In this document: piece after piece, positions 37,378-46,598 of the stretch
Numbering within the stretch: position 1 is the stretch's first letter
Layout: every line of letters starts with the position of its first letter
Source of the DNA: Kaistella sp. SH40-3
Lineage (GTDB): Bacteria > Bacteroidota > Bacteroidia > Flavobacteriales > Weeksellaceae
Length of the DNA: 64,000 nt
Direction: 5' to 3'
Assembly (NCBI RefSeq): GCF_030686865.1
Contig: NZ_JAQYUS010000002.1
Span: forward strand, 248,001-312,000
Program-made: the position numbers and the translations under genes
The notes under the pieces: generated by a model
Databases searched by the model: none
Told to the model about the DNA's origin: nothing
What the model saw: the letters and a program-made list of their open reading frames with translations, nothing else

Positions 37378-37884
37378 ATGACCAACAGAGATTTCTTCAA
37401 AATTTTAATTAAAGTCGTCGGGCTTTATTTTTTCATTCAAATTCTTTTCTCGTTCCTACCGTCTCAAATTGGATTTATGAGTTTCGACGTGGATTTCAGC
37501 CAGAGAATAGGAACTATTTTTTACCTCATCTTCATTCTTCTAATTACTATCGGAATTTTATATTTCCTCATCAGGAATCCGGAAAAAGTCATTGACCTTT
37601 TTAAACTCGATAAAAACTTTGATAATAATTCAATCTCCATTAATAATTTTAATGCAAAGAATATTCTCCATATCTCGCTTTTTATTACCGGTGGATTTTT
37701 AATTATTGAAAATAGTACTACTCTAATTTCTGGTCTTTATCTTGTTTTCAGAAAAAGCCTTGATTCTAATTTTCCAGTTGAAGAAAACCCTGCGATGAAC
37801 CTTATTGTTCCAGCTCTTAATCTTCTGCTCGGTGGAATTCTGATCACTTTCAGAAAAAACATTTCGGACTATTTCGAGAAATAA
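37378..37884 (+). CDS. small polytopic membrane protein, unknown
   Basis: A 168-residue protein with four predicted membrane helices (about residues 10-28, 45-66, 101-121 and 137-155). MTNRDFFKILIKVVGLYFFI begins it, with polar NLDKNFDNNSISINNFN-like loops in the middle. I do not recognise a family. Its ATG follows a TACATTTA promoter-like box. It is alone, divergent from rsmB. Confidence 0.7.
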   Translation: MTNRDFFKILIKVVGLYFFIQILFSFLPSQIGFMSFDVDFSQRIGTIFYLIFILLITIGILYFLIRNPEKVIDLFKLDKNFDNNSISINNFNAKNILHISLFITGGFLIIENSTTLISGLYLVFRKSLDSNFPVEENPAMNLIVPALNLLLGGILITFRKNISDYFEK

Positions 37885-38278
37885 AATTGTACTAAAACAC
37901 TTTTTAAAGTTAATCAAACAATAAAAGGGATTTTACTTGTACTTTTTACATTTTTGCGATTTATTCCAACGCACAAGTTCAATCAGGAAATGATTTACAA
38001 AGACTTTTTGATTATTAGAAATTTGATTAAGATCATTAATTATGTTCTCATTAATTATGAAAAAATAAGTACTAAAAATATGAGGATTTGAAAACTGCAG
38101 TTATAAATATTTTAAACGTAAAGGTAAAAACTGGTGCTAGTTTTATTCCTGGGAAGAAATAGAATTGAGTTCACTTCCGTTATCCGTTAATTTTCATGAT
38201 GAACTCCTGTATAATTTATTATCTTTATTGCAAATAAATTCACCTGCCAATAAAAAGGATCAAACCTATTTACATTCT
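37885..38278. other. 394-bp intergenic gap with no clear feature
   Basis: AT-rich spacer between the small membrane protein and the EEP-family gene. An in-frame TTG at 38165 could extend the downstream protein by 38 residues, but no ribosome-binding site or homology supports that. I see no tRNA, terminator stem of quality or repeat. Confidence 0.5.
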
Positions 38279-39364
38279 ATGCATCTATTTTACTTTATTT
38301 TCACCTCCTTTTGTATTGTCGCAAGTATTCTTCCTCTAATCCCGAATCAGCATTGGTTCTTTCGAATTTGGGAATTTGCTAGAATCCAGGTAGTCATTTT
38401 GCAACTTGGAATTTTGGTTTTTGGATTGGTATTCTTTACGCCAAAATCCCTAATTTTCTGGGGAAGCGCCGTGGTGAGTATAGGCTTTATCATCAACCAT
38501 ATTATTATTTTAATTCCATACACGGTAATTTATAAAAGAAAACCTGCGCAAAAAGTAGTGAAACATTCCGAGTTAATATCAATCATTTCAGTCAATGTTT
38601 ATCAGTTTAATAACGGTTATCGAAAGTTAATCGATTTGGTAAATGAAGCCAAACCTGATATTTTATTAACCATGGAATCGAATCAGGATTGGGAAAATGC
38701 CTTAACCAAAATTGAAAGTGATTATCCTAATTTCAAAAAAGTTCCTTTAGAAAACACGTATGGAATTCATTTTTATACGCGACTTAAAGTGGAAAGCATT
38801 AAAGTCAATTACTTTATTGCCGACGATTTACCAAGCATCGAAGCCTCTCTCTTAACTGACAACGGGCAACCTTTCACCTTTTTCGGTGTTCATCCGCCAC
38901 CGCCAAGTCCGACCGAAGAAGACACGTCAAAAGAAAGAGATGGTGAATTATTGGCCGTGGCAAAAGAGGTAAAAGAAATAAAAAGCCCGGTGATTGTGGT
39001 CGGTGATTTTAACAATGTTGCTTGGGCTCGCTCTTCTGTTTTATTTCGGAAAACTTCTGAATTAATCGATCCCCGAATCGGACGAGGATTTGTTGCCACC
39101 TTCCACGCAAAATATTGGTTTCTGCGATTTCCCATCGACTTGTTCTTTCATTCTACCGATATTTTCATAGAAGATTTTAGAACCTTGCGAAATATTGGCA
39201 GTGATCATCTACCACTCTACTGCACGTTTTTCATTAATAAAAAAGAAGATATTCAGGAAGACGAACTGGAATACCTGCAAGACGATGAAAAACAAGAAGT
39301 TGAAGAATTAATACAAAAAGGAATTGAAGAAGAAGGTGATCGGCCAACCATAGTTACTGAATAA
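38279..39364 (+). CDS. membrane-anchored endonuclease/exonuclease/phosphatase-family protein
   Basis: An EEP-fold protein of 361 residues from ATG 38279; the longer TTG reading is not favoured. Three N-terminal membrane helices (residues ~2-20, 35-52, 60-78) anchor an EEP domain starting at ISVNVYQFNNGY. Catalytic motifs: MESNQDWE (metal-binding Glu), GVHPPPPSP, VVGDFNNVAW (Asp/Asn) and IGSDHLPLY (terminal Asp-His). The C-terminal 30 residues are Glu-rich (KEDIQEDELEYLQDDEKQE). The substrate, nucleic acid or phospholipid, is unknown. Confidence 0.83.
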   Translation: MHLFYFIFTSFCIVASILPLIPNQHWFFRIWEFARIQVVILQLGILVFGLVFFTPKSLIFWGSAVVSIGFIINHIIILIPYTVIYKRKPAQKVVKHSELISIISVNVYQFNNGYRKLIDLVNEAKPDILLTMESNQDWENALTKIESDYPNFKKVPLENTYGIHFYTRLKVESIKVNYFIADDLPSIEASLLTDNGQPFTFFGVHPPPPSPTEEDTSKERDGELLAVAKEVKEIKSPVIVVGDFNNVAWARSSVLFRKTSELIDPRIGRGFVATFHAKYWFLRFPIDLFFHSTDIFIEDFRTLRNIGSDHLPLYCTFFINKKEDIQEDELEYLQDDEKQEVEELIQKGIEEEGDRPTIVTE

Positions 39365-39435
39365 TTTCCCCTAATTTTTAACTGATGTAATTTTAAAGCA
39401 CTATTTTTATCAATACATTTATTAAAATTTAGAAT

Positions 39436-40500
39436 ATGCAATTGGTAAAAGTGGGACTTTGTGCCTATGGAATGAGTGGAAAAGTTTTTCATGCGCCGTT
39501 TTTAAAAGAACATCCGGGCTTTTATATGGCTGCAGTCGTTGAACGGTCCAAAGAAGAATCCAAAGCCAAATATCCTGAAAGCACGATTTATAAGTCTGTA
39601 GAAGAAATGCTTCAGCAGGCAGATCTTGATTTAGTCGTCGTCAACACGCCGGTCCAAACCCATTTCGAATATGTGAAAATGGCTTTGGAAGCGGGTAAAA
39701 ATGTAATTGTAGAAAAACCGTTTACCGTAAATACTTCCGAAGCCGAAGCGTTGGTAACATTGGCAAAAGAAAAAAAACTCTTTCTCAGTGTTTATCAAAA
39801 CCGTAGATTTGACCGCGATTATCTTCAGGTTCAAAAGATTTTAGAAACCGGAAAACTAGGAACATTAAAAGAAGTTGAAATCCGGTTCGACCGTTTCCGA
39901 ACTGAACCAAGCGCAAAAGAACACAAAGAAAATCCGAAGTTGAATGGCTCTGGTGCACTTCATGATTTAGGTTCGCATCTCATCGATCAGGCAACTCAAC
40001 TTTTTGGTTTCCCTGAGAAAATGTTTGCAGATGTATTTTCAATGAAAGGTTCAGCCTTCGCCAATGACTATTTTGAAATTCTCCTCTATTATAAAAATGA
40101 TTTAAGAGTTCGTCTGAAATCTTCTGTTTTCAGCAAAGAGGCCCATTACGCCTACACTCTTCACGGCAACAAAGGAAGTTTTTTACAGGAAAGAACTGAT
40201 AATCAGGAAACTGAATTGGTTGCCGGCGCAATTCCTATTTTAAATAAAGACTGGACAAAACCTTTAACCCAACCCGACGGAATTCTAAATTATGAAAATG
40301 AAAATGCTGATTCAGAGAGAATACTCACTTCCAGCGAACCGGGAAATTATATGAATTATTACCAGGAAATTTACGAACATATCGTTTTCGGAAATCCATT
40401 ACCTTCACCTGCGGAAGAAATTATTCAGAATATGAAAATCATCGAAGCGGCTTTGGAAAGTTTTAAAGAAGGAAAAGTTATTGATTTAAAGGACAACTAA
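39436..40500 (+). CDS. Gfo/Idh/MocA-family oxidoreductase
   Basis: NAD(P)-dependent oxidoreductase, 354 residues. The Rossmann start VKVGLCAYGMSGKVFHAPFL, the VVVNTPVQTHFEYVKMALEAGK and VIVEKPFTVNTSEAE segment (with the family EKP) and the C-terminal domain GSGALHDLGSHLIDQATQLF (GxxxDxxxH pattern) are typical. Sugar, inositol or scyllo-inositol derivatives are the usual substrates; the exact one is not predictable. It is a single gene. Confidence 0.93.
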   Translation: MQLVKVGLCAYGMSGKVFHAPFLKEHPGFYMAAVVERSKEESKAKYPESTIYKSVEEMLQQADLDLVVVNTPVQTHFEYVKMALEAGKNVIVEKPFTVNTSEAEALVTLAKEKKLFLSVYQNRRFDRDYLQVQKILETGKLGTLKEVEIRFDRFRTEPSAKEHKENPKLNGSGALHDLGSHLIDQATQLFGFPEKMFADVFSMKGSAFANDYFEILLYYKNDLRVRLKSSVFSKEAHYAYTLHGNKGSFLQERTDNQETELVAGAIPILNKDWTKPLTQPDGILNYENENADSERILTSSEPGNYMNYYQEIYEHIVFGNPLPSPAEEIIQNMKIIEAALESFKEGKVIDLKDN

Positions 40501-40604
40501 TTGTCGCTCAATTGAAATAACCGTCATTAGATTTTTCTATATTTCAAAAAGCATCATTGGAACAATATTTCCATACTTTAATCGCACTAATTGAGAGATA
40601 GAAA

Positions 40605-41747
40605 ATGAAGAATAAAGATTTAAATTTCGGCAAAGGTTTTACGTTCAAAAAATATACTCCCGAAGAAGTTTCTCATTTCGATCGGGTTTTTGACGTTTTT
40701 AAAGATTTGCTGACCCACACTTCCGGCGATATTGAAGAAGCCTTCGAATGGCTGGAAATGCTCGATAAAGAATACGATATTTTCACCGATGAATATACTT
40801 TGGCAGATTTTGAAGAGGATTTGAAAAAGCGTGGTTACATTAAAGAAGAAATCAATCCCAAAGACGGCAACACCGGAACCGGAAAAGGCAAAAATATTTT
40901 AACTGCAAAACTGGAAGCGGCTTTACGTGAATTTGCCTTAGATCAGATTTTCGGAAAACTGAAAAAAACGGGAATCGGAAATCACAACACTAAAAAAGTG
41001 GGCGTTGGTGATGAACGCGATGGCGAAAACAGAAACTTTCAATACGGTGATGATCTTTCAACTTTAAACATGACCGAAAGTTTGAAAAACGCCCAAATTA
41101 ATAATGGCATTTCAGACCTTCGATTAACCGAAGACGACCTCATCGTAGAAGAAACAAAACATAAAGCGCAGATGAGCACGGTCTTAATGATCGACATCAG
41201 CCACTCGATGATTCTGTATGGTGAAGACCGAATTACGCCCGCCAAAAAAGTCGCCATGGCTTTGGTAGAATTGATCAGACGCAAGTATCCAAAAGATTCT
41301 ATCGATATTATTGTTTTTGGAAATGAAGCCTGGCCCATTAAAGTGAAAGATCTTCCCTATTTACAAGTCGGACCTTATCATACGAATACCGTTGCAGGTT
41401 TAGAACTGGCGACGGATATTCTGCGTAGAAAACGAAATACGAACAAGCAGATTTTTATGATCACCGATGGAAAACCGAGTTGCATAAAATTACCTTCTGG
41501 AGAATTTTATATGAACAGTAACGGTCTTGACGAATTCATTGTCTCCCAATGTCTCCATAAAGCCGCGGAGGCGAGAAAACTTAAAATTCCCATCACTACT
41601 TTTATGATCGCTCAAGATCCTTATTTAAGAAAATTCGTGGAAGCATTTACGGCACAAAACCAGGGTAAAGCATTCCTGACCGGACTTTCTGGTTTGGGCG
41701 AAATGATTTTTGAAGATTACGAGAAGAATAGAATCAGGAGAATTTAA
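40605..41747 (+). CDS. VWA-domain protein paired with MoxR ATPase
   Basis: Cytoplasmic von Willebrand factor A protein, 380 residues. An all-alpha N-terminus with FEWLEMLDKEYDIF precedes the VWA domain at about residue 195. The MIDAS is MIDISHSM (DxSxS), HTNTVAG (Thr) and MITDGKPS (Asp), complete. No membrane segment. It is 156 bp upstream of the MoxR-type ATPase and clearly belongs with it as a MoxR-VWA chaperone-like pair. Their client is unknown. Confidence 0.9.
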   Translation: MKNKDLNFGKGFTFKKYTPEEVSHFDRVFDVFKDLLTHTSGDIEEAFEWLEMLDKEYDIFTDEYTLADFEEDLKKRGYIKEEINPKDGNTGTGKGKNILTAKLEAALREFALDQIFGKLKKTGIGNHNTKKVGVGDERDGENRNFQYGDDLSTLNMTESLKNAQINNGISDLRLTEDDLIVEETKHKAQMSTVLMIDISHSMILYGEDRITPAKKVAMALVELIRRKYPKDSIDIIVFGNEAWPIKVKDLPYLQVGPYHTNTVAGLELATDILRRKRNTNKQIFMITDGKPSCIKLPSGEFYMNSNGLDEFIVSQCLHKAAEARKLKIPITTFMIAQDPYLRKFVEAFTAQNQGKAFLTGLSGLGEMIFEDYEKNRIRRI

Positions 41748-41766
41748 AAGACAGATAGAAACAGAC

Positions 41767-41809
41767 GGATAGATAATAGAGGGATAGATAATAGAGGGAT
41801 AGATAATAG
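41767..41809 (+). repeat. 15-bp tandem repeat between VWA and MoxR genes
   Basis: The unit GGATAGATAATAGAG occurs 2.9 times head to tail without a mismatch. The three copies lie in the intergenic part of a two-gene unit. Downstream, 41841-41880 has two AACCTTTGCGT words separated by CATTGCG, of the type seen in the repeat family. Confidence 0.85.
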
Positions 41810-41903
41810 ACTTACAATCACATTACTGAAAGACGATTAAAACCTTTGCGTTCATTGCGTTTTAACCTTTGCGTCTTTGTCAGAAAAAATAATATTAAAT
41901 TAC

Positions 41904-43358
41904 ATGAAAAAAGATATCACATTTAAAGAATTAAAAGATTCCGGTTACCAACATAAAACCATTAACCAGGAAATTCAAGCAAACTTAATTGCGAAGATTA
42001 AAGCAAAAGAACCTGTATTTGAAGGACTTTGGGGTTATGAAGACACGGTAGTTCCACAATTAAAAAAAGCAATTCTGGCGGGACATCACATCAATCTTTT
42101 AGGATTGCGCGGACAGGCTAAAACCAAAATTGCACGCAGCATGGTGAGTTTGCTCGATGAAAATATGCCGATTGTCAAAGGATCTGAAATCAACGACAGC
42201 CCTTTCAATCCGATTTCAAAATACGCAAGAGATTTAATTGATGCGGAAGGCGATGAAACGATGATTTCTTGGGTTCACCGTTCGGATCGTTTTTATGAAA
42301 AACTGGCAACTCCAGATGTAAACGTGGCGGATTTAATTGGGGATATCGATCCGATTAAAGCAGCGACTTTAAAACTTCCGTATTCCGATGAACGCGTTTT
42401 GCATTACGGAATGATTCCGAGAGCAAACCGTTGCATTTTCGTGTTGAATGAATTGCCCGATTTACAGGCGAGAATTCAGGTTTCTTTATTTAATATTCTG
42501 CAGGAAGGCGATATTCAAATCCGTGGATTTCAATTGAGAATGCCGTTGGATATTCAGTTTATCTTTACCGCAAATCCGGAAGATTACACGAATAGAGGAA
42601 GTATTGTAACGCCTTTGAAAGACAGAATCGGTTCTCAGATTTTCACACATTATCCAAAAACAATCGAACTTGCTCGGCACATCACCGAACAGGAAGCCCA
42701 GATTTCAGCAGAAGATAAAGCCCAGATTCAGGTTCCTAATCTGGCAAAAGATCTTTTAGAAGAAGTCGCATTTGCTGCCAGAGATAGTGAATACGTGGAT
42801 GCGAAAAGTGGCGTCAGTGCTCGTTTAACAATCAGCGCCATGGAAAATTTAATGGCTGCTGCAAAGTTACGTTTGATTGAATCAGATGCAGATAAAACCA
42901 CGATTCGCTTGTTAGATTTCATGTCGATTATTCCATCCATCACCGGAAAAATTGAACTGGTTTACGAAGGCGAACAGGAAGGTGCAGATCATGTAGCGAA
43001 ATTGTTGATCGACAAAGCAGTCATGACTCAATTTGAAATGATTTTCCCACGCATTCCAAAATTGGAGAAAGAAGGAATTAAAACACCTTACACCGACGTG
43101 ATCAAGTGGTTTAATAAAAATTCACTAGAATTGAATTACGACGATACCGATAAGGAATTTTATAAAAAACTCAACAGTATTCCTCCGCTCTCAGAAGTGG
43201 TAGAAGAATATGCTGCAGATTTCAGTACCGAAGATAAAGACTTCTGCAAAGAACTTATTTTATGGGCTTTAACGCTGAATAAAAAATTAGACAAATCTGA
43301 AAACGAAAGTGCGTTTACCTTTGATGCGGCCGGACTTGGAAAATATTACAGCAATTAA
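41904..43358 (+). CDS. MoxR/ChlI-type AAA+ ATPase
   Basis: AAA+ ATPase of the MoxR/magnesium-chelatase-subunit-I type, 484 residues from ATG 41904; the TTG at 41877 is rejected because it is inside the repeat region. Walker A is GLRGQAKTK, the Walker-B region reads CIFVLNELPDL (Asn where AAA+ often has Asp, with Glu preserved), and sensor/arginine-finger region AFAARDSEYVDAKSGVSARL is visible. It ends KYYSN. With the VWA protein it probably forms a remodelling machine. The terminator at 43389 follows. Confidence 0.9.
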   Translation: MKKDITFKELKDSGYQHKTINQEIQANLIAKIKAKEPVFEGLWGYEDTVVPQLKKAILAGHHINLLGLRGQAKTKIARSMVSLLDENMPIVKGSEINDSPFNPISKYARDLIDAEGDETMISWVHRSDRFYEKLATPDVNVADLIGDIDPIKAATLKLPYSDERVLHYGMIPRANRCIFVLNELPDLQARIQVSLFNILQEGDIQIRGFQLRMPLDIQFIFTANPEDYTNRGSIVTPLKDRIGSQIFTHYPKTIELARHITEQEAQISAEDKAQIQVPNLAKDLLEEVAFAARDSEYVDAKSGVSARLTISAMENLMAAAKLRLIESDADKTTIRLLDFMSIIPSITGKIELVYEGEQEGADHVAKLLIDKAVMTQFEMIFPRIPKLEKEGIKTPYTDVIKWFNKNSLELNYDDTDKEFYKKLNSIPPLSEVVEEYAADFSTEDKDFCKELILWALTLNKKLDKSENESAFTFDAAGLGKYYSN

Positions 43359-43388
43359 ATAAAAATTTTAACAACTCTTAATTCACTT

Positions 43389-43427
43389 AAAAACCTCATT
43401 TAAAAATAAATTTTGAATGAGGTTTTT
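43389..43427 (+). terminator. terminator of the VWA-MoxR unit
   Basis: Stem AAAAACCTCATT / AATGAGGTTTTT, 15-base loop, T-run after it. Confidence 0.82.
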
Positions 43428-43475
43428 AATTTTGATCGATAACATACTTTTTTCTTAAAATCCAAAAAAGAAATA

Positions 43476-43507
43476 TTTGGCAATAAGCAAGATTGTAATT
43501 ATATTTG
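43476..43507 (+). promoter_or_regulatory. promoter of the small protein/TM2 pair
   Basis: -33 TTTG (43476-43479), a 20-bp spacer and -7 TATATTTG (43500-43507): a full match to the Bacteroidota consensus, 77 bp before the first ATG. Confidence 0.6.
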
Positions 43508-43584
43508 AGTGAATTCTATTGTTAAGTAAGAAATAAACAGTTGAATTATTTCTAAAAAGAATCCTGGCAATCCGTAAATCTAAA

Positions 43585-43767
43585 ATGACAATTGACGAAA
43601 TCGATAAAATAATCGATCATCTTCAAAAAACGAAAGATCTCCTTTGTCTTCGGAAAAACAATCTTTGTTCGGAAAACAATAAAGCCGAGGATTTGACCAT
43701 TAAAAAACTAACCAAAGAAAATCCAACCCTGAGCGCCAACTTTTCTGAATTAAAAATCGACACTTAA
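43585..43767 (+). CDS. 60-residue small protein, unknown
   Basis: A small, charged, soluble protein: MTIDEIDKIIDHLQKTKDLL then CLRKNNLCSENNKAEDL. Amphipathic helices are likely at residues 1-20 and 33-45. It lies between a good promoter and a TM2 gene, 26 bp upstream of the latter, which supports it as real. Nothing links it to a known family. Confidence 0.55.
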   Translation: MTIDEIDKIIDHLQKTKDLLCLRKNNLCSENNKAEDLTIKKLTKENPTLSANFSELKIDT

Positions 43768-43793
43768 GTTGGAAATAATTAAAAACTAAAATC

Positions 43794-44045
43794 ATGAACA
43801 AATATTACCTCATGTCTAAAATGAAATCATCAGGAATCGCCTATTTATGCTGGTTTTTTCTGGGTTGTCATTACGCCTACCTAGGACGGTGGGGAACTCA
43901 AATTTTATTTTGGATCACTGCTGGAGGTTTAGGAATTTGGGCTTTCCTGGATCTATTTCTTATTCCCGGAAAAGTGAACAGATATAACCGAAGAATTGCA
44001 GACCAGATTGAAGAATTGGAATTACTGGAGGAACGAAAGAAATAA
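43794..44045 (+). CDS. TM2-domain membrane protein
   Basis: An 83-residue protein with the TM2 domain: two membrane helices (AYLCWFFLGCHYAYLGRWGT and ILFWITAGGLGIWAFLDLFL) joined by the conserved tight turn GR, followed by IPGKVNRYNRRIADQIEE. TM2 proteins are small membrane proteins of unknown activity. It probably shares an mRNA with the 60-residue protein. Confidence 0.88.
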   Translation: MNKYYLMSKMKSSGIAYLCWFFLGCHYAYLGRWGTQILFWITAGGLGIWAFLDLFLIPGKVNRYNRRIADQIEELELLEERKK

Positions 44046-44361
44046 AAAACAATTTAAACTGTTTCTTATTCAAAAATAAATTATTTGTAGTTCTGACACT
44101 TAGATTTCAGCGTATTCGTTGCTTAATGAAACTGTGCGATTCACTCTTTTAATAGGAGTAAATCAAGGTTAAAAGATATTTCTGAATGTTATAAATCCAA
44201 AATTTGAATAACTTAAATCTTATCGTATGTTAATGTACAAGGGTGATTTTGTTAATCTGATGTTAAACAGGTCAATAATGTTTCTCATTATATTTCTAAT
44301 TCTTATCTTTATAAAAGAGTCAAAAAATAACTTATTAAATCATTAAAAAATAGAATTTAAA
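44046..44361. other. 316-bp intergenic gap before the HPF-like gene
   Basis: AT-rich spacer. A TATCTTTA box (44304-44311), one base from TAnnTTTG, lies 50 bp before the HPF-like ATG. A 39-codon reading frame at 44227-44346 overlaps that box and has no ribosome-binding site, so I do not call it a gene. I see no RNA gene. Confidence 0.5.
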
Positions 44362-44676
44362 ATGGAAATCTTAATTAACACGGACCACAACATTTCAGGA
44401 AGTCAAGAAATGAGATCTTACATGAAAGCAGATTTAGAAAGTGCATTCGAAAGATTCAGTGAACATTTGACCCGACTAGAAGTGAAAATCAGCGATGAAA
44501 ATGCCAGCAAAGAAGGAGAAAATGATAAGAAATGCGTTTTGGAAGCACGCCTCAAAGGAATGCAACCGATTGCAGTTACTGGACAAGGAAACTCCATCGA
44601 TCAAGCAGTGACTGATGCTACCAACAAAATGAAAAACTCGCTGGATTCTGTCATGGGTAAATTGAGAAGCTATTAA
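44362..44676 (+). CDS. HPF/RaiA-family ribosome-associated protein
   Basis: A 104-residue protein with the beta-alpha-beta layout of HPF/RaiA ribosome hibernation factors: ILINTDHNISGSQEMRSYM, then LESAFERFSEHLTRLEVKIS, CVLEARLKGMQPIAVTGQG and the amphipathic helix IDQAVTDATNKMKNSLDSV. It is short-type (no C-terminal extension). Assignment is by fold pattern, so moderate. It has a strong terminator. Confidence 0.75.
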   Translation: MEILINTDHNISGSQEMRSYMKADLESAFERFSEHLTRLEVKISDENASKEGENDKKCVLEARLKGMQPIAVTGQGNSIDQAVTDATNKMKNSLDSVMGKLRSY

Positions 44677-44713
44677 TCAATTGTACTTTAGAATTAAGAA
44701 ATTCTTAAAATAT

Positions 44714-44742
44714 AAGGCGTCCTTTTGGGACGTCTTTTTTTT
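44714..44742 (+). terminator. terminator of HPF-like gene
   Basis: Stem GGCGTCC / GGGACGTC around TTTT, with a T8 run. Confidence 0.85.
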
Positions 44743-44910
44743 AAAACTAAGAGACTTGCAAACCAGTTAAAAAAAAGGAATTAATCGAGAAAAAAAAGAA
44801 TATAACCAAATACTGAGAAAATATTTTGATTGATAAAAAGATAATAAATCATCTTTTAAACTATTTCCTATCTACAATCAACTCGTTTTTTTTATAAATT
44901 TCAAAAAATA

Positions 44911-44944
44911 AAAAAGCACAATCTTCTCCAAGATTGTGCTTTTT
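44911..44944 (-). terminator. terminator of the J-domain/KTSC gene
   Basis: Perfect 15-bp stem AAAAAGCACAATCTT / AAGATTGTGCTTTTT with a CTCC loop, directly past the minus-strand stop at 44967. Confidence 0.9.
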
Positions 44945-44966
44945 AAAATTTTAAAACAAAAGAAAA

Positions 44967-45413
44967 TTAATCTTCCATTGCTTCACCGTTTTTTCGGTAA
45001 ATATAGTTTCCATAAATGTGTCTTCTGGCGAAACGACTTGGCGAATCTGCATTGACCATTTTGATATACGTATTTCTCGGAACTCCGATGTATTCATACA
45101 TTTTACCATTCAAATGCTGAACTTTCAAAATCTGTTTTTCATAATCAAAATCCTGAATATTCGATTTTGCAATCGTTTCGGTATATTCTTCTTTGTATTT
45201 TTCTTGCGTTTCTGGATTAATGCTCACCAAAAAGTGATAGGCTTCAATCACCGATTTGCTTTTCTCTTCTGCCTCCAATTTTGCCTCGTCATCATTTACA
45301 AATTTATCAGGATGCGCATCCTTCATCGTATTTCTGTAAATTGTTTTTAAATCTTTTAATGTTGCAGTTTTATCAACCCCAAGAAGCTTTCTGTGCTCAC
45401 CAACTCTTTTCAT
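44967..45413 (-). CDS. J-domain plus KTSC-domain protein
   Basis: A 148-residue cytoplasmic protein from ATG 45413; the TTG reading at 45449 covers a TAATTTTG -7 box and is rejected. The first ~75 residues are a short J-domain (LLGVDKTATLKDLKTIYRNT then MKDAHPDKFV with the HPD motif). Residues ~95-148 are a KTSC domain (YEYIGVPRNTYIKMVNADSP then RFARRHIYGNYIYR). DnaK partner and role of KTSC in binding RNA or protein are not known. Neither domain is rare alone; the fusion is the unusual part. Confidence 0.85.
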   Translation of the reverse strand: MKRVGEHRKLLGVDKTATLKDLKTIYRNTMKDAHPDKFVNDDEAKLEAEEKSKSVIEAYHFLVSINPETQEKYKEEYTETIAKSNIQDFDYEKQILKVQHLNGKMYEYIGVPRNTYIKMVNADSPSRFARRHIYGNYIYRKNGEAMED

Positions 45414-45520
45414 AACTTGTTCCTTTTTTGCGGGTGCAAAATTAGTCAATTAAAATTTAATACAACTATTCAAAGCGTGTTGATTTTGAGCAAATTACAA
45501 ATTTTATTTAAGAGGCCATT

Positions 45521-46444
45521 TTATCTCGCCACTCCTTCCGGAAATTGTACTTGATCAGGCGCTTCATTCAACTTTGGTAACGCATATTTTAAAATTCGGT
45601 TTCGCCGGCCGGTAGTATCGTTTGGTTCCACGGGATAACTTACTACCGCTTCCATCCAGGCATAAACGTTGTTTCGGAAATAAACTGCCGGTTCCCACTG
45701 CGCATGTTTTTTCATATTGTATTGTGGATACTCTTCTTTGAAATCTTTTCGTGCTGCTTCTAAAAGGCACTCCTCTACAAACTGCAGATCACTGGTATAG
45801 GAAATCTGAATCGCCGTTTCATTCCAGATAAATGGAACTTGTGGGCCTGAATAATTAATAATTTCTTCGCGCAAAATTAAACTGTTAGGAAACCGAATGG
45901 TTCTGCCACTTCTTCTGTCATTCCCCAAATAATCTCCGGAGCATTCCAAAATAGAAGTATCCAGATAATTAATTTCAACCACATCTCCACGGAACCCTTT
46001 GATCTGAATTCGATCGCCTACTAAATAAGAACGCCGGAACACCAAATAAACCCAAGCAATAAATGAAGCAATTGCCGCCTGTAAAGCAAAACCTAATACC
46101 AAAGAAATCAAACCAAAACTCACTGCAGCAGCATAAAGGTTTTGAAATAAAAATGAGGCTGCAACAATCAAACTGAAAACTAAAGCAAGAAACTTCACAA
46201 TTCTCAAAAGATTATAACGATCACCTTCAATGTGATTTTGACTATAAATTAACCGTTCAATTAATTTACTGATCAGAAATATAATTGAGATTAAAAACAA
46301 ACTTAAACTCAGTTTTCGCAAAAAAGGAACATAGTGATTCCATGGTTCTAATATGGGCAGATTCACGACGTAGTAAAGAACAATCAAAGCAATAGCAACT
46401 GAACTGTAAATGATAATCCATTTTTTATTTTGGTGATTTTCCAT
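45521..46444 (-). CDS. small-conductance mechanosensitive channel (MscS) family protein
   Basis: Inner-membrane channel, 307 residues from ATG 46444. Three or four N-terminal helices lead to the pore-lining segment LISLVLGFALQAAIASFIAW, then the MscS beta domain FRRSYLVGDRIQIKGFRGDVVEI and a C-terminal alpha/beta domain with VAR end. The pore helix keeps the Gly/Ala packing face. It is a single gene with no obvious partner. Confidence 0.9.
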   Translation of the reverse strand: MENHQNKKWIIIYSSVAIALIVLYYVVNLPILEPWNHYVPFLRKLSLSLFLISIIFLISKLIERLIYSQNHIEGDRYNLLRIVKFLALVFSLIVAASFLFQNLYAAAVSFGLISLVLGFALQAAIASFIAWVYLVFRRSYLVGDRIQIKGFRGDVVEINYLDTSILECSGDYLGNDRRSGRTIRFPNSLILREEIINYSGPQVPFIWNETAIQISYTSDLQFVEECLLEAARKDFKEEYPQYNMKKHAQWEPAVYFRNNVYAWMEAVVSYPVEPNDTTGRRNRILKYALPKLNEAPDQVQFPEGVAR

Positions 46445-46598
46445 AAAATTTTTGATCAAATTTTAATAGTGAAAAAATAATATCTTTTTCCTAAAAAATA
46501 AAGTATAAAAAAGATATGAAAAAAACAGACCAGCCACAAATTTTGGTGAAATTTAATAATAGAATATTTCCGACAAACATAAAATATCTTCTTATCAA

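Noticed and set aside
37885..38278. Extension of the EEP-family protein upstream to a TTG at 38165
   Set aside because: The residues before ATG 38279 do not resemble the family and no start signal is seen; the membrane helix begins at the ATG.
41877..41903. TTG start for the MoxR-type ATPase
   Set aside because: It lies in the repeat region and adds nine residues without family support; ATG 41904 is better.
44227..44346. 39-codon frame with a hydrophobic core before the HPF-like gene
   Set aside because: It overlaps a -7-like box, has no ribosome-binding site and is short in AT-rich DNA, so it is probably chance.
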